Shown piece by piece: positions 8,545 through 17,322 of a stretch of 64,000 nt of DNA. Origin of the DNA: Candidatus Caenarcanales bacterium (GTDB lineage Bacteria; Cyanobacteriota; Vampirovibrionia; 2-02-FULL-35-15); NCBI GenBank assembly GCA_020050435.1, contig JAGVKQ010000005.1, forward strand, positions 217,535-281,534. Direction: 5' to 3'. Within the stretch, counting starts at the first letter, position 1, and each line of letters begins with the position of its first letter. A model generated the notes under the pieces. That model was not told the origin of the DNA, did not search any database, and saw only the letters and a list, made by a program, of their open reading frames with translations. The position numbers were made by a program, and so were the translations under genes.

Positions 8545-10522
8545 GGAAAAAATCCCTGAAAAAAATAAAATACTTGTCCTTAGATATCTTACAAGAAAAA
8601 GACTTATTGGACTAATACTTGGTCTTTTGCTTGCAATTATTGTATTAAATGTAGATAAAAAACTTTGGCTTCCGCTTGAACTTGAGACATTGAATGGGCG
8701 TAATACAGCCTCTTATAAAAATATCATTAAAAAACAAAAAGATTCTTCCAATATTGTTTTAATTCTATTTGATGATAAAACTCAATTTTTATTGCGTAAA
8801 AATGGCATGCCTATTAAAGATTTTGAAAAAAGAGGAAGAGATCTTATAAAGTCTGCCATAGAAAAACTTGAAAGTTATAAAGTTAAATCCATAGGCGTAA
8901 ATTTAAATTTAAGTGGTCAATCTACACCAGAAATGGATGACAGGTTGGCAAAGACAGTATCTTCTTTTAAAAATATTATTATTGCTGAGTCTATTTATTT
9001 AACACCGGCTTACCCTGTAGATAAAATCTTAAACAGTGCCTCGGGAATTGGATTTGGAGAATTGTTCGCTGATTACGATAAAATAGTTCATAAAATTAAG
9101 CTCACAGAAAATAATGCCATTCCTTCTTTTTCTTACTCCTTGTTTAAACTTTCCACAAGTGAAGATGTGGACAAAGATTTAAAACAAAAAAATGAGTTTT
9201 ATCTAAAGTATCAAAAAGATCAGTTCCCCAAATATTCTTTTATAGACTTAGTTCAGGGGAGAATCCCTCATCACCTTTTAAAAAATAAAGTAGTTATTCT
9301 AGGCGTAGGTTTAAACAGCAAGCTCATAAAAGATGGACTTTTGAGCCCATTTAGTAAAAAAGAATTTATTTCAGACAGTGAAATCCAGGCTCAAGCACTT
9401 TCAAACCTTATTGACAAATCTTATTTATTTAAATTTAGTTTGAATAATTATTCTGTACTCTTCATTTTGCTAAGCATGTTTTTAGGTGCACTTTTTAGCA
9501 GTTTGAAAACTATACGAAGACTTATACTAGGTGCAACTTTGTTTCTTGTAAGTGTTTTTTATAGTCAATTTGCATATAGCTTTAATCATCTTGCTATTGA
9601 GACGGTTCCTCTTCTTTTTTTAATTCTTGGAAATCTAACAATAGGTTCTTTTGTTTTTCTTCAGTTAGATCTTCAAGAGCAAAATATTGAGCTAGAACAT
9701 GCATTTAGAATGCTTACTAGAAGAAGCGAAGAGTTGGAGTCATCTAAGTCTCAGCTACAAAACAGGAATGTACAATTGACAAATGCTTTGGGTGAGTTAA
9801 ATGTAAAAATCAATGAATTGAAAGAAGTTAGAAAGCAGCTTTCTAGCAGAAGTGAAGATGAGAGAAAAAGAATTGCAAGAGAGTTGCATGATGATACTTT
9901 GGCTAGGATAACGGATGTAAAAAGACATATAGAATCAGTGTTGAATTCTAGAGATCTGTCTGTTACACCAAAAAAAGAACTAGGGGTTTGTATCCAAACA
10001 ATGGACAATATAACTCATGAAATTAGAAGAATTATAAATGCTCTTAGACCCTCTATGCTTGATAATGTCTTAGGTCTAATTCCTGCTATAGAAAATCTTT
10101 TAGATGAACTTACTAAGAGATCAAACTACAAAATACAAACCAAGTTTACTTCTAATGTTAATAGCTTTAAATTGCCAGATCTCTCAGAAATAAACTTATA
10201 TAGAATTATTCAGGAATCCTTAAACAATGTATTAAAACATTCTGGTGCTACAAAAGTTGAAATCCAAGTTATAGAGCAGCCTGGTCAAATACTTTTTCTA
10301 ATTTCAGATAATGGAATAGGAATTAATCAAAGTAAACTAGAAAAAAATAAAAATGAAAAATCTGGTTTTGGTTTGGTGGATATGAAAGAAAGAGCAGAAT
10401 TAATTGGTGCTAAAATTCAGTACTTAAATAAGCCAGAAAGAACTGGCACTACATTAGAAATTATTTTGCCTGAGTCACTAAAAAGTACTAAAAGTGAATC
10501 AAAAGCTAGTCTTAATGCCTAA
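8543..10522 (+). CDS. CHASE2-type membrane sensor histidine kinase (NarL/HisKA_3 class)
   Basis: A 659-aa sensor kinase. A first membrane segment (about 18-38) is followed by a CHASE2-like extracytoplasmic sensor region (about 40-295), then three closely spaced membrane helices (about 300-375), a coiled coil (about 378-440), and a HisKA_3 dimerisation helix with the phospho-acceptor His449 in RKRIARELHDD. The HATPase domain shows the N box (IIQESLNNVLKHSG), the G1 box (SDNGIGI) and the G2 region (GFGLVDMKERAELIGA). The kinase class pairs with LuxR/NarL-type regulators, but no response regulator lies nearby, so it is an orphan here. The start codon overlaps the tatD start. It converges with the next gene with 1 nt between stops. 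Confidence 0.88.
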   Translation: MEKIPEKNKILVLRYLTRKRLIGLILGLLLAIIVLNVDKKLWLPLELETLNGRNTASYKNIIKKQKDSSNIVLILFDDKTQFLLRKNGMPIKDFEKRGRDLIKSAIEKLESYKVKSIGVNLNLSGQSTPEMDDRLAKTVSSFKNIIIAESIYLTPAYPVDKILNSASGIGFGELFADYDKIVHKIKLTENNAIPSFSYSLFKLSTSEDVDKDLKQKNEFYLKYQKDQFPKYSFIDLVQGRIPHHLLKNKVVILGVGLNSKLIKDGLLSPFSKKEFISDSEIQAQALSNLIDKSYLFKFSLNNYSVLFILLSMFLGALFSSLKTIRRLILGATLFLVSVFYSQFAYSFNHLAIETVPLLFLILGNLTIGSFVFLQLDLQEQNIELEHAFRMLTRRSEELESSKSQLQNRNVQLTNALGELNVKINELKEVRKQLSSRSEDERKRIARELHDDTLARITDVKRHIESVLNSRDLSVTPKKELGVCIQTMDNITHEIRRIINALRPSMLDNVLGLIPAIENLLDELTKRSNYKIQTKFTSNVNSFKLPDLSEINLYRIIQESLNNVLKHSGATKVEIQVIEQPGQILFLISDNGIGINQSKLEKNKNEKSGFGLVDMKERAELIGAKIQYLNKPERTGTTLEIILPESLKSTKSESKASLNA

Positions 10523-10523
10523 T

Positions 10524-11120
10524 CTAAATAAAGAGTCCTGAAAAAAGTAGTCCTAATACATTGGCTATTAAAAATGCAAATAAAAATACTCCAAGTAAAA
10601 ATGGAACGATGGCAAGAAGCATTACTCTCCAGGTTTCAAGCTGAAAACTTTTGGATAATGAAATCCAAAATAAAATAAATGACCAAAATCCAACTATTAA
10701 CTGAAAGAAAGTATAAATGCTAGGGTTGATATTATTTAAAAGTGCAATAGGAGTAAGCAAAAGAAATGGTAAATGTGAAAGACCTGTAAAGCCAAGCAAT
10801 CTTGCAAAGCTATTATTTGGTGTTTTGAAAACAGTACTGAAAAAAATTATAAATAGTCCTACAAAAAACCAAGCAAAAAAACCAATAAACTCAATGCTTA
10901 TTAATTTAAAAAAGCCATAGCTTCCTGGTTCAAGTTTGCCAAAATTTGATAAAAAAACAGCAAGTATTCCATAAACTACAATAGTAAAACCATCTTCCAT
11001 GTAGAGAGCATCAAAAGTTTTTTTTGGCGTGAATAGTACTCCGTAAAAAGTTTCTAAGAAACTTATTTTAGGACCATCATTTGAAAAAGTATTTTCAACA
11101 TTTGTAGGGTTGCTTTCCAT
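10524..11120 (-). CDS. YIP1-like integral membrane protein
   Basis: A 198-aa membrane protein with about five hydrophobic helices. The N-terminus (FLETFYGVLFTPKKTFDALYMED) followed by helices with Phe, Leu and Gly matches the bacterial Yip1 domain group (PF04893-like), in which a motif of the form P..TF..I precedes the first helix. The molecular role of bacterial Yip1 proteins is not established. It lies 2 nt downstream of the nucleoside phosphorylase gene and is read in the same direction, so it is probably the second gene of that operon. It converges with the histidine kinase gene. Confidence 0.7.
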   Translation of the reverse strand: MESNPTNVENTFSNDGPKISFLETFYGVLFTPKKTFDALYMEDGFTIVVYGILAVFLSNFGKLEPGSYGFFKLISIEFIGFFAWFFVGLFIIFFSTVFKTPNNSFARLLGFTGLSHLPFLLLTPIALLNNINPSIYTFFQLIVGFWSFILFWISLSKSFQLETWRVMLLAIVPFLLGVFLFAFLIANVLGLLFSGLFI

Positions 11121-11122
11121 CT

Positions 11123-12421
11123 TTAAGTAATTATAGCTTCAATTAATTTTAGTTTGGGTATTTTATTCTGTGAAAATGTAAAAGAATTCAAGAGTTTGTC
11201 TTTAACAAGGTTAATATCTTCCTTCTTCTTTGCATGAATTTCAAATAATGCGTCGTCAATGTTTACAAAATCACCATGTTTTTTACCTAAAACTATTCCA
11301 ACTGAATGGTCTATGGAATCTGTTACTTCTTTTCTACCAGCTCCAAGAGAATGAACGACTTCGCCAATAGACTGTGCATTTACATTACTAATGTAGCCGC
11401 TAATTGAAGATTGTATTGTTTCAATATAATTAGCTTTTTTTAGGGTTGAAAAATCTGTGTTACCCCCTTGAGCAATTATCATTTCCTTAAACTTTTTAAG
11501 AGCTTCACCACCTAGTAAAAGTTCTTTTAACTTGTAATCAATGTCAGTATCTATGTTATCCACTAAACCTATTACTTCTCTAGCTAAAACAATTGTAATT
11601 TCAACCAGGTCATTTACTTCTTTGCCATTTAAGACTTCTAATGCTTCTTTTATTTCCAGGCTATTTCCTATAGCGTAACCTAGCGGTTCATCCATATTTG
11701 AAAGCACAGCTTTAATCTTTTTATTTAAATTTTTCCCGATTGAAACCATAGTCTGAGCAAGTAATTTTGCATCGTCTTTTGATTTCATGAATGCACCAGA
11801 GCCAAACTTAACATCAAGAATTATATTTTTAGATCCACCAGCTATTTTTTTACTCATTATGGAAGAAGCAATAAGTGGAATAGAGTCAACAGTATCAGTT
11901 ACATCTCTTATGGCATAAAGCTTTTTATCAGCAGGAGCCAAGTCAGTATTTGCACCACAAATAGCAAGTCCAATTTTTTTTATTTGTTCTTTCATCTCAG
12001 CAATACTGAGATTTGTTTTAAAACCTTGAATGGATTCTAATTTATCAATGGTTCCACCAGTAATTCCAAGCCCTCTTCCTGAAAGTTTTGCTACTCTGAT
12101 TTCTTTTTTCTTATAAGCAGCTATTAGAGGGGCAAAAAGAAAAGTAATTTTATCTCCTATTCCCCCAGAGCTATGTTTATCAATAAGTGGTTCTAATTCA
12201 TCCCAGTTTAAAATGATACCGGAATTGGCCATTGCAAGAGTTAAATTTGATGTTTCAATATCACTAAGCCCATTTTTTTTAACTGCTCTTAGCCAACTTG
12301 CAATTTCTTCTTGGGAAAAGCTGTTTAGATTTTTTATAAAATATGAGATTTCTTCTTTAGTGTGAAGCTCATTCCCCTCTTTTTTTTTTATAAAGTTTTT
12401 CATTTTTTTGATTTCAAACAA
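11123..12421 (-). CDS. pyrimidine-nucleoside (thymidine) phosphorylase
   Basis: A 432-aa enzyme that splits thymidine/uridine with phosphate to base and (deoxy)ribose 1-phosphate in pyrimidine salvage. The family signature is LSGRGLGITGGTIDKLES; DKHSSGGIGDKIT (phosphate and sugar site), LDVKFGSGAFMK and VHSLGAGRK are also present. It has the usual length. Whether it is DeoA (thymidine-specific) or a broader Pdp cannot be decided by eye. The first possible start is TTG with an AAGGAG site 9 nt upstream; an ATG six codons later (KKMKNFIKKKEG) also fits the family N-terminus. It appears to lead an operon with the Yip1-like gene. Confidence 0.92.
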   Translation of the reverse strand: MFEIKKMKNFIKKKEGNELHTKEEISYFIKNLNSFSQEEIASWLRAVKKNGLSDIETSNLTLAMANSGIILNWDELEPLIDKHSSGGIGDKITFLFAPLIAAYKKKEIRVAKLSGRGLGITGGTIDKLESIQGFKTNLSIAEMKEQIKKIGLAICGANTDLAPADKKLYAIRDVTDTVDSIPLIASSIMSKKIAGGSKNIILDVKFGSGAFMKSKDDAKLLAQTMVSIGKNLNKKIKAVLSNMDEPLGYAIGNSLEIKEALEVLNGKEVNDLVEITIVLAREVIGLVDNIDTDIDYKLKELLLGGEALKKFKEMIIAQGGNTDFSTLKKANYIETIQSSISGYISNVNAQSIGEVVHSLGAGRKEVTDSIDHSVGIVLGKKHGDFVNIDDALFEIHAKKKEDINLVKDKLLNSFTFSQNKIPKLKLIEAIIT

Positions 12422-12458
12422 GCTGAAATCTCCTTATGCTCACCTTTCTCAACGGGTC

Positions 12459-12491
12459 GGATTTGGTGAATAAATCACACAAATCCTTTTT
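12459..12491 (+). terminator. terminator-like hairpin upstream of secF
   Basis: GGATTTG at 12459-12465 pairs with CAAATCC at 12480-12486, inner GTGA/TCAC also pair, and five T residues follow. It reads on the plus strand although no plus-strand gene ends here. It may protect against transcription from the left, or be part of the secF leader. Confidence 0.35.
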
Positions 12492-12572
12492 ACGTAAATA
12501 AGTTAGAAAGGTATTCATTCAGGAATAAATTCTATCAATAATTATTCCGTAATGATAGATATACTTGTTCGC

Positions 12573-12642
12573 AAATCGTGATTCGTGGATCGTACTCTCT
12601 AAAGAAAGCTCCTGTATCCAAGTACGATTCACGATTAACGAT
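12573..12642. repeat. imperfect inverted repeat of ATCGT units
   Basis: AATCGTG-ATTCGTG-GATCGTAC at 12573-12595 faces GTACGATTCACGATTAACGAT at 12622-12642; the last 18 bases of the two arms match at 15 positions. The composition differs from the surrounding AT-rich spacer, and the pattern looks like a small dispersed palindromic repeat. No coding potential. Confidence 0.5.
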
Positions 12643-12702
12643 GCACCATTCACAACCTACGAGATATAATGAATCTGATTAATTATATTCATAGAGGTAA
12701 AC

Positions 12703-13719
12703 ATGCAAAGTGTAGAAGTAAAGAAAGCTGAAAAAATGCAAGAAGTAAAACAAGGAAAACATAGATTTCATGTAGATATTGTTAAATATCGTAACTGGTG
12801 GCTTGGTGCTTCATTAGCTGTTTTAATTCCTGGAATGATTGCTCTTTGTATTTGCATGGTTCGCTTTGGTTCACCTATTAAGTTAGGTCTGGACTTTACC
12901 GGTGGTACTAAACTTGAATATAAATTTTCTCAAGAGATAAAAATTGATGAGGTCAGAACCCTTTTAGATACATATAATTTAGGTGGTAGTAATATTCAGC
13001 TCTCTAAGGTTGCAGCTGACGGGTCACAAGTTTTAATTATTAGATCAAAAGCACTTAGTGAAAGAAAATCTACTCAAACATCTACGAGTGAAAAAGAAAA
13101 AATAGATGGTGCATTAAAGCAAACATTTGGGCAGTTTGAAACATTATCCATAGATACAGTAAGTCCTGTTATTGGACCAGAACTCTTAACTTCTGGGCTC
13201 CTTGCTCTTTTATTTACTCTAATAGGAATAGTTACATATATAAGTTATAGATTCAAAAGAGACTATGCTGTTTGTGCCATTATTGCTCTTTTACACGATG
13301 TACTAGTCTTGGTAGGTTTATTTTCAATTTTTAGTTTGGTCTGGGGAATTGAAATTGATAGCTTATTCATTACAGCAGCATTAACTGTAATAGGTTTTTC
13401 TGTGCACGACACCATTGTTGTATTTGATAGAATTCGTGAGAACTCAAAATTCCTTGCTAAAAACAAAACTTTTGGTGAAATCGCAAATGACAGTATTAAT
13501 CAAACTCTTGTTCGTAGTATAAACACTTCTCTTACTACGTTAATTACTCTCGGAACACTTTATTTAATCGGTGGTGAAACTACTAAACTCTTTGTAGGTG
13601 CTATGTTCTTAGGAATTGCATCAGGTACTTACTCCAGTATTTTTGTAGCTAGTGCTCTTCTTGTTTGGTGGAGAGAAATTTCTAAAAAGAAAAAGCTTAA
13701 GACACTTAAAGTTGTTTAA
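12703..13719 (+). CDS. secF: protein translocase subunit SecF
   Basis: A 338-aa inner-membrane protein of the SecDF complex, which uses proton flow to help pull proteins out of SecYEG. One membrane helix (about 34-54) precedes the periplasmic domain with the hallmark GLDFTGGTKLEYKF; five further helices form the RND-like domain, with VIGPELLTSG, LLHDVLVLVG and TVIGFSVHDTIVVFDRIREN all conserved. The AGAGG site before the ATG and TATAAT at about 12664 are good signals. SecD, normally directly upstream, is absent: the gene to the left is on the other strand, so secD is either elsewhere or split off by rearrangement. Confidence 0.95.
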   Translation: MQSVEVKKAEKMQEVKQGKHRFHVDIVKYRNWWLGASLAVLIPGMIALCICMVRFGSPIKLGLDFTGGTKLEYKFSQEIKIDEVRTLLDTYNLGGSNIQLSKVAADGSQVLIIRSKALSERKSTQTSTSEKEKIDGALKQTFGQFETLSIDTVSPVIGPELLTSGLLALLFTLIGIVTYISYRFKRDYAVCAIIALLHDVLVLVGLFSIFSLVWGIEIDSLFITAALTVIGFSVHDTIVVFDRIRENSKFLAKNKTFGEIANDSINQTLVRSINTSLTTLITLGTLYLIGGETTKLFVGAMFLGIASGTYSSIFVASALLVWWREISKKKKLKTLKVV

Positions 13720-13730
13720 ATAAGGAAATA

Positions 13731-13877
13731 ATGATTACTCGTGACTTATTAATAGGAGCAGGATGTGCATTTACAATCCTGACAATAATTTTTACTTTAT
13801 ATATAACGGTTTTTTCTAAACTAATGCCAGATCACAAAGAAGAAGATGGAAAGCCTTATTTCCCTTTTGATGAATAA
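13731..13877 (+). CDS. small single-span membrane protein, 48 aa
   Basis: A short gene 11 nt after secF, beginning MITRDLLIGAGCAFTILTI and ending KPYFPFDE. One hydrophobic helix (about 6-29) is followed by a charged tail (KLMPDHKEEDG). AAGGAAATA precedes the ATG, so it has a usable ribosome binding site and is probably translated from the secF mRNA. It could be a small companion of the Sec machinery or an unrelated small membrane protein; nothing in the sequence decides this. It ends 4 nt before the convergent patatin gene. Confidence 0.6.
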   Translation: MITRDLLIGAGCAFTILTIIFTLYITVFSKLMPDHKEEDGKPYFPFDE

Positions 13878-13881
13878 TTTT

Positions 13882-14847
13882 TTAAACCGTTTTTTGGAAA
13901 GCTTTAGCTTTATCTTCTAATTTTTTTCTTATCTCAGGTAATTTTTTTATAGCAGCCGCTTCGCCAGCTTTAATGGCTTTTTCAAGGGTATTACGATCTA
14001 AATCTAAAATATTTATGCCTTCAAGATCAGGGCTTATGACAACGTCTGCTTTATTAAGCAATAATTCTGATTGTGCTACTAGTCCAAGATTTATTACTCT
14101 AGTTAATGTAGTTTCAAAAGATTTAAAATCTTTAAATCTGTATTGTTCATTACGAGAGTCTACATCTACTGCAATCACAATATCAGAACCCATTTTTTTT
14201 GCTTCTTCTATAGGAATATTTCTTAAAACTCCCCCGTCGACAAGAAGTTGATTGTCTATAGGAATTGGTTGATGAAGTCCTGGAATAGCTACACTTGCCT
14301 GAACAGCAAGACCAACATCGCCTGATTTAATTACCACTGGTTTTCCACTTATTAGATCTACAGCTAATATATGAAGAGGAATTTTTATATTTATAGTGCC
14401 ATCTGTATTTGAAATAGTGTTGTTTATAAAGTGATGAATTCTGTGGTCATTATAAAGTCCAGCGTAAAATGGTTTTCTGCGACAGGTCTTAAACATTCTA
14501 TTAACATTAATACACAAAACTCTAAATATGGAAATATTAGTTTTAAATGCTTTTTTAATGGATCCGCTAAGAGCATATCTTTCAATATCATCAGGTGAGG
14601 AACCGCCAGAATATAATGCTCCAATTAATGCTCCTGCACTAGTTCCTACCAGATAATCTACAGGTATATTTTCTCTTTCAAGTACTCTAAGTACACCTAT
14701 ATGTGCGGCTCCACGAGCACCGCCCCCACCTAATGCTAAACCAATTTTGGGTCTCATTACATTAACATCATCCTCAGCCAAACAATGAATATTTAGACTT
14801 AGTAAAAATGTTGATAATAAAAAAAAAGTAAGAGTTTTTCTATTCAT
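13882..14847 (-). CDS. exported patatin-like phospholipase (RssA-like)
   Basis: A 321-aa patatin-family serine lipase/acyl hydrolase. Residues 1-24 look like a signal peptide (FFLLSTFLLSLNIHCLAED). The oxyanion loop GGGGARGAAHIGVL, the nucleophile elbow GTSAG and the catalytic Asp in DGGVLRN are all present, so the Ser-Asp dyad is intact. The length and N-terminal layout resemble RssA/YchK with a leader added. It is 2 nt from cysC and read in the same direction. The substrate is unknown, with membrane phospholipids the usual ones. Confidence 0.88.
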   Translation of the reverse strand: MNRKTLTFFLLSTFLLSLNIHCLAEDDVNVMRPKIGLALGGGGARGAAHIGVLRVLERENIPVDYLVGTSAGALIGALYSGGSSPDDIERYALSGSIKKAFKTNISIFRVLCINVNRMFKTCRRKPFYAGLYNDHRIHHFINNTISNTDGTINIKIPLHILAVDLISGKPVVIKSGDVGLAVQASVAIPGLHQPIPIDNQLLVDGGVLRNIPIEEAKKMGSDIVIAVDVDSRNEQYRFKDFKSFETTLTRVINLGLVAQSELLLNKADVVISPDLEGINILDLDRNTLEKAIKAGEAAAIKKLPEIRKKLEDKAKAFQKTV

Positions 14848-14849
14848 TT

Positions 14850-15416
14850 TTATACAGTTTCTAAATAATTATTTTTAAGTAGAAAATTTATAATCTCTTC
14901 AGCTCTTTGATCGGGAGTGCCTGAATCTGTTCTTACTGTAATTTCAGGATTTAATGGTTCTTCATAAGGATCTGAAATCCCTGTAAATTGTTTAATTTCT
15001 CCAGATCTGGCTTTTTTATAAAGTCCTTTAACATCTCTTTCTTCAAGTACTTGAAGTGGACAGCTTGCATAAATTTCAATAAAGTTTTCATGCATTTCTC
15101 TAACTTCATTTCTTATATCTCTGTAGGGTGAAATAGCTGCTGTAATAGAAATTACATTATTTCTTGAAAGAAGAGATGCTACATAACCAATTCTTCTAAT
15201 GTTTGTGTCTCTATCTTCTTTACTAAAACCAAGACCTTTACTGAGGTGAGTTCTAACAATGTCACCATCTAAAACCTCTACTTTTAATCCATATTCTTTA
15301 AGCTTTTTTTCAAGAATATCAGTAATTGTGGATTTCCCAGCACCTGATAACCCTGTAAACCATAGTGTGAAACCTACTTTGTTTTTCATTTTTTTACTAG
15401 TTGTTTGTGTATTCAT
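14850..15416 (-). CDS. cysC: adenylyl-sulfate kinase
   Basis: A 188-aa APS kinase, which phosphorylates adenosine 5'-phosphosulfate to PAPS for sulfate assimilation or sulfation. The P-loop GLSGAGKST, the DGD segment (LDGDIVRTHLSKGLGFSKEDRDTNIRRIGYVA), and the mobile lid (DVKGLYKKARSGEIKQFTG) and ISDPYEEP motifs are intact. Genes for ATP sulfurylase or PAPS reductase are not adjacent, so the pathway context is missing here. It sits between grpE (upstream, same strand, 22 nt away) and the patatin gene, in a likely mixed operon. Confidence 0.93.
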   Translation of the reverse strand: MNTQTTSKKMKNKVGFTLWFTGLSGAGKSTITDILEKKLKEYGLKVEVLDGDIVRTHLSKGLGFSKEDRDTNIRRIGYVASLLSRNNVISITAAISPYRDIRNEVREMHENFIEIYASCPLQVLEERDVKGLYKKARSGEIKQFTGISDPYEEPLNPEITVRTDSGTPDQRAEEIINFLLKNNYLETV

Positions 15417-15438
15417 AATTTCCCTTTATATTATCAGA

Positions 15439-16032
15439 TTATCCCTGCCCTAACTCCTGATTCGGTTCGCTTGGTTCTTTTGCTGGAATTGAAACTGCAA
15501 CCATAGCTGGCCTAACAACTTTTTTATTTAAAATATATCCTTTTTTAAGAATCTGCATTACTGTATGTTCTGGAAGTTCATTGGTTGGTATTTGTTGTAT
15601 AGGCTCATGATATATAGGGTCAAAAAGTATTCCTGTCTCTTCAATAGTTTCTAGGCCAGCTTCTTTTAAACATTTTAGTAGAGAATCAAATACAAGGTTA
15701 AAATCTTTTGTTAGCTTCTCTACATTAGAATCCGGTTTTATTGCTTGCTTTGCATAATCAAAAGTATCTAAGGCCGGCATTAATACTTCTATGGTTTTCA
15801 TAGCAGCAAATTTGTATATTTCTTCTTTTTCTTGAGCTGTTCTTTTTTGAAGATTTTGATAGTCTGCAAGAAGTCTTAAGTACTGGTTCTCAGACTGAGC
15901 CAACTTTTCTTTTAACTTCTCTTCTTCTGAAAAAGTTTGATTTTCATCAATTTTTTCTTCTTCTTCTTTTTCTGTTTCCATATTTGTATCTTTTTCTAGG
16001 GTAGTCCCGCAACTTTTAATATTACCTGTCAT
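15439..16032 (-). CDS. grpE: nucleotide exchange factor GrpE
   Basis: A 197-aa cytoplasmic cochaperone that releases ADP from DnaK. The acidic N-terminus leads into a long coiled coil (about 35-95, LKEKLAQSENQYLRLLADYQNLQKR), then a four-helix and beta-wing domain ending in the family signature GYILNKKVVRPAMVAVS. The C-terminal tail is extended and Pro/Glu-rich. An internal ATG at residue 18 is a possible alternative start; the N-terminal 17 residues are not conserved in type. The gene is not next to dnaK, dnaJ or hrcA, an arrangement less common than the heat-shock operon. Confidence 0.92.
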   Translation of the reverse strand: MTGNIKSCGTTLEKDTNMETEKEEEEKIDENQTFSEEEKLKEKLAQSENQYLRLLADYQNLQKRTAQEKEEIYKFAAMKTIEVLMPALDTFDYAKQAIKPDSNVEKLTKDFNLVFDSLLKCLKEAGLETIEETGILFDPIYHEPIQQIPTNELPEHTVMQILKKGYILNKKVVRPAMVAVSIPAKEPSEPNQELGQG

Positions 16033-16219
16033 TTTTTTATTACACTTAACTTTTTATCATTGAAATAGGCTAATCGCTTAAAATTTTACTTAAATTTTAA
16101 CTTTCTTTGGTAACAACCCGTGTATTTCCAAAACCTTCTCATAACCTTTATGTAGGATCCTATTAAACAACAAAGCGATCAGGTTTTAAAGTCTAAGACA
16201 AAAGAAATTGAGGTAAATT

Positions 16220-16693
16220 ATGAAGACAGATACAAATGAAGAGATATCCTTTACAAACTGCTATGCAGGTATATATCTCAATAAGAAAGAAGGAGCTGTA
16301 GCTTTAGACTTTAAGTCACAAGAGATAGTTTTGTATCTAAATACATCCTTGTATCAAGCTTTTGCCTGGCTATTACAAAATGCACATGATTGTAAAGAAC
16401 TAATGAATTTTGTTAATTGGGAAGTAGATCCAACAACTGTAAGTAAAAATTCTTTAATAGAAATACATGGACCAGAACATTCTGTATGTTTAGTTTGTAT
16501 ACCAGGACATGAAAGAGTTCAATTAAATTTTGAAATAGGTATTTCGGTTGACCTTAAATTTACAGACTTTAAAGGGCTCGTTGATTTAGTTTCAGAAGCT
16601 CAGGATGATCTTGAGTGGAGAAGAAATCTTTTACAATGGACATTAAAGAAAGACGTCTCTGAACACCATAAAAAAGATAGAAAGATTAGCTAG
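16220..16693 (+). CDS. hypothetical soluble protein, 157 aa
   Basis: No family recognised. It is a soluble protein with mixed alpha/beta character and an acidic N-terminus (TDTNEEI), without a signal peptide or membrane helix. A GAGGTAAATT site precedes the ATG, a good ribosome binding site. The C-terminal third is charged and helical (WRRNLLQWTLKKDVSEHHKK). It stands alone, divergent from grpE and convergent with the TPR gene at 16696, with 2 nt between stops. Composition and ribosome binding site support a real gene; function unknown. Confidence 0.65.
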   Translation: MKTDTNEEISFTNCYAGIYLNKKEGAVALDFKSQEIVLYLNTSLYQAFAWLLQNAHDCKELMNFVNWEVDPTTVSKNSLIEIHGPEHSVCLVCIPGHERVQLNFEIGISVDLKFTDFKGLVDLVSEAQDDLEWRRNLLQWTLKKDVSEHHKKDRKIS

Positions 16694-16695
16694 TT

Positions 16696-17322
16696 TTATT
16701 GACCCAATTTAATTTTTCTAAGCTTTTCTTCCAGGATATTTACCTTTTCATTTTTACCTGTTATTTTATATAACTCAATAATATTTTCAAGTACGGTTAT
16801 AGCGTTTTGATGACCTCTTCCTAATTTCTTTTCAAAAATCTCTAGAGAATCTTTATAGCATTTTTCAGACTCATCATATTTTGCACATGAAAAGTAAAGG
16901 TCACCAAGATTATTTAAGCAAGAGCCTACATCAGGGTGCCCTTTGCCTAAGTTTGTCTCCCAAATAGATAGAGCTTTAGTGTATAAAGGTTCAGCTTCTG
17001 CAAATTTGCCCTGAGATTTATAAAATGCAGCTAGATTGTTTAGGGAAGTAGCAACCTGAATGTGATTTTCACCAAAGGCTTTAATAGCAGTATTTAATGC
17101 TTCTTCTGCAACTATAGTGGCTTCTTTTATTTCACCAGCTTTATGTAATTGAACAAGCTGCATATTCAAGGCTTTCCATATATTTTCCTGAGTGTAGAGC
17201 TTAGGATTATTTGGAAATTCCATAGGCTCATTTTTTACAGGAGTAGGTTTTGGTTTTAAAAAAAAGAATGCTACTAAACCACCAAGTACTACAATTACAA
17301 GTATAAAAATTAAAATTTCCAT
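16696..17322 (-). CDS. membrane-anchored kinesin-light-chain-type TPR protein
   Basis: A 208-aa protein with one N-terminal membrane helix (about 2-22, ILIFILVIVVLGGLVAFFFL) and a cytoplasmic or periplasmic TPR domain. The repeats are of the 42-residue kinesin-light-chain type: HIQVATSLNNLAAFYKSQGKFAEAEPLYTKAL and HPDVGSCLNNLGDLYFSCAKYDESEKCYKDSL are clear. Such repeats are protein-binding scaffolds. The ATG overlaps the stop codon of the iron-sulfur oxidoreductase (TAATG), indicating translational coupling and perhaps an assembly role for that enzyme. It is related to the lipoprotein at 19456, which uses the same repeats. Confidence 0.82.
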   Translation of the reverse strand: MEILIFILVIVVLGGLVAFFFLKPKPTPVKNEPMEFPNNPKLYTQENIWKALNMQLVQLHKAGEIKEATIVAEEALNTAIKAFGENHIQVATSLNNLAAFYKSQGKFAEAEPLYTKALSIWETNLGKGHPDVGSCLNNLGDLYFSCAKYDESEKCYKDSLEIFEKKLGRGHQNAITVLENIIELYKITGKNEKVNILEEKLRKIKLGQ

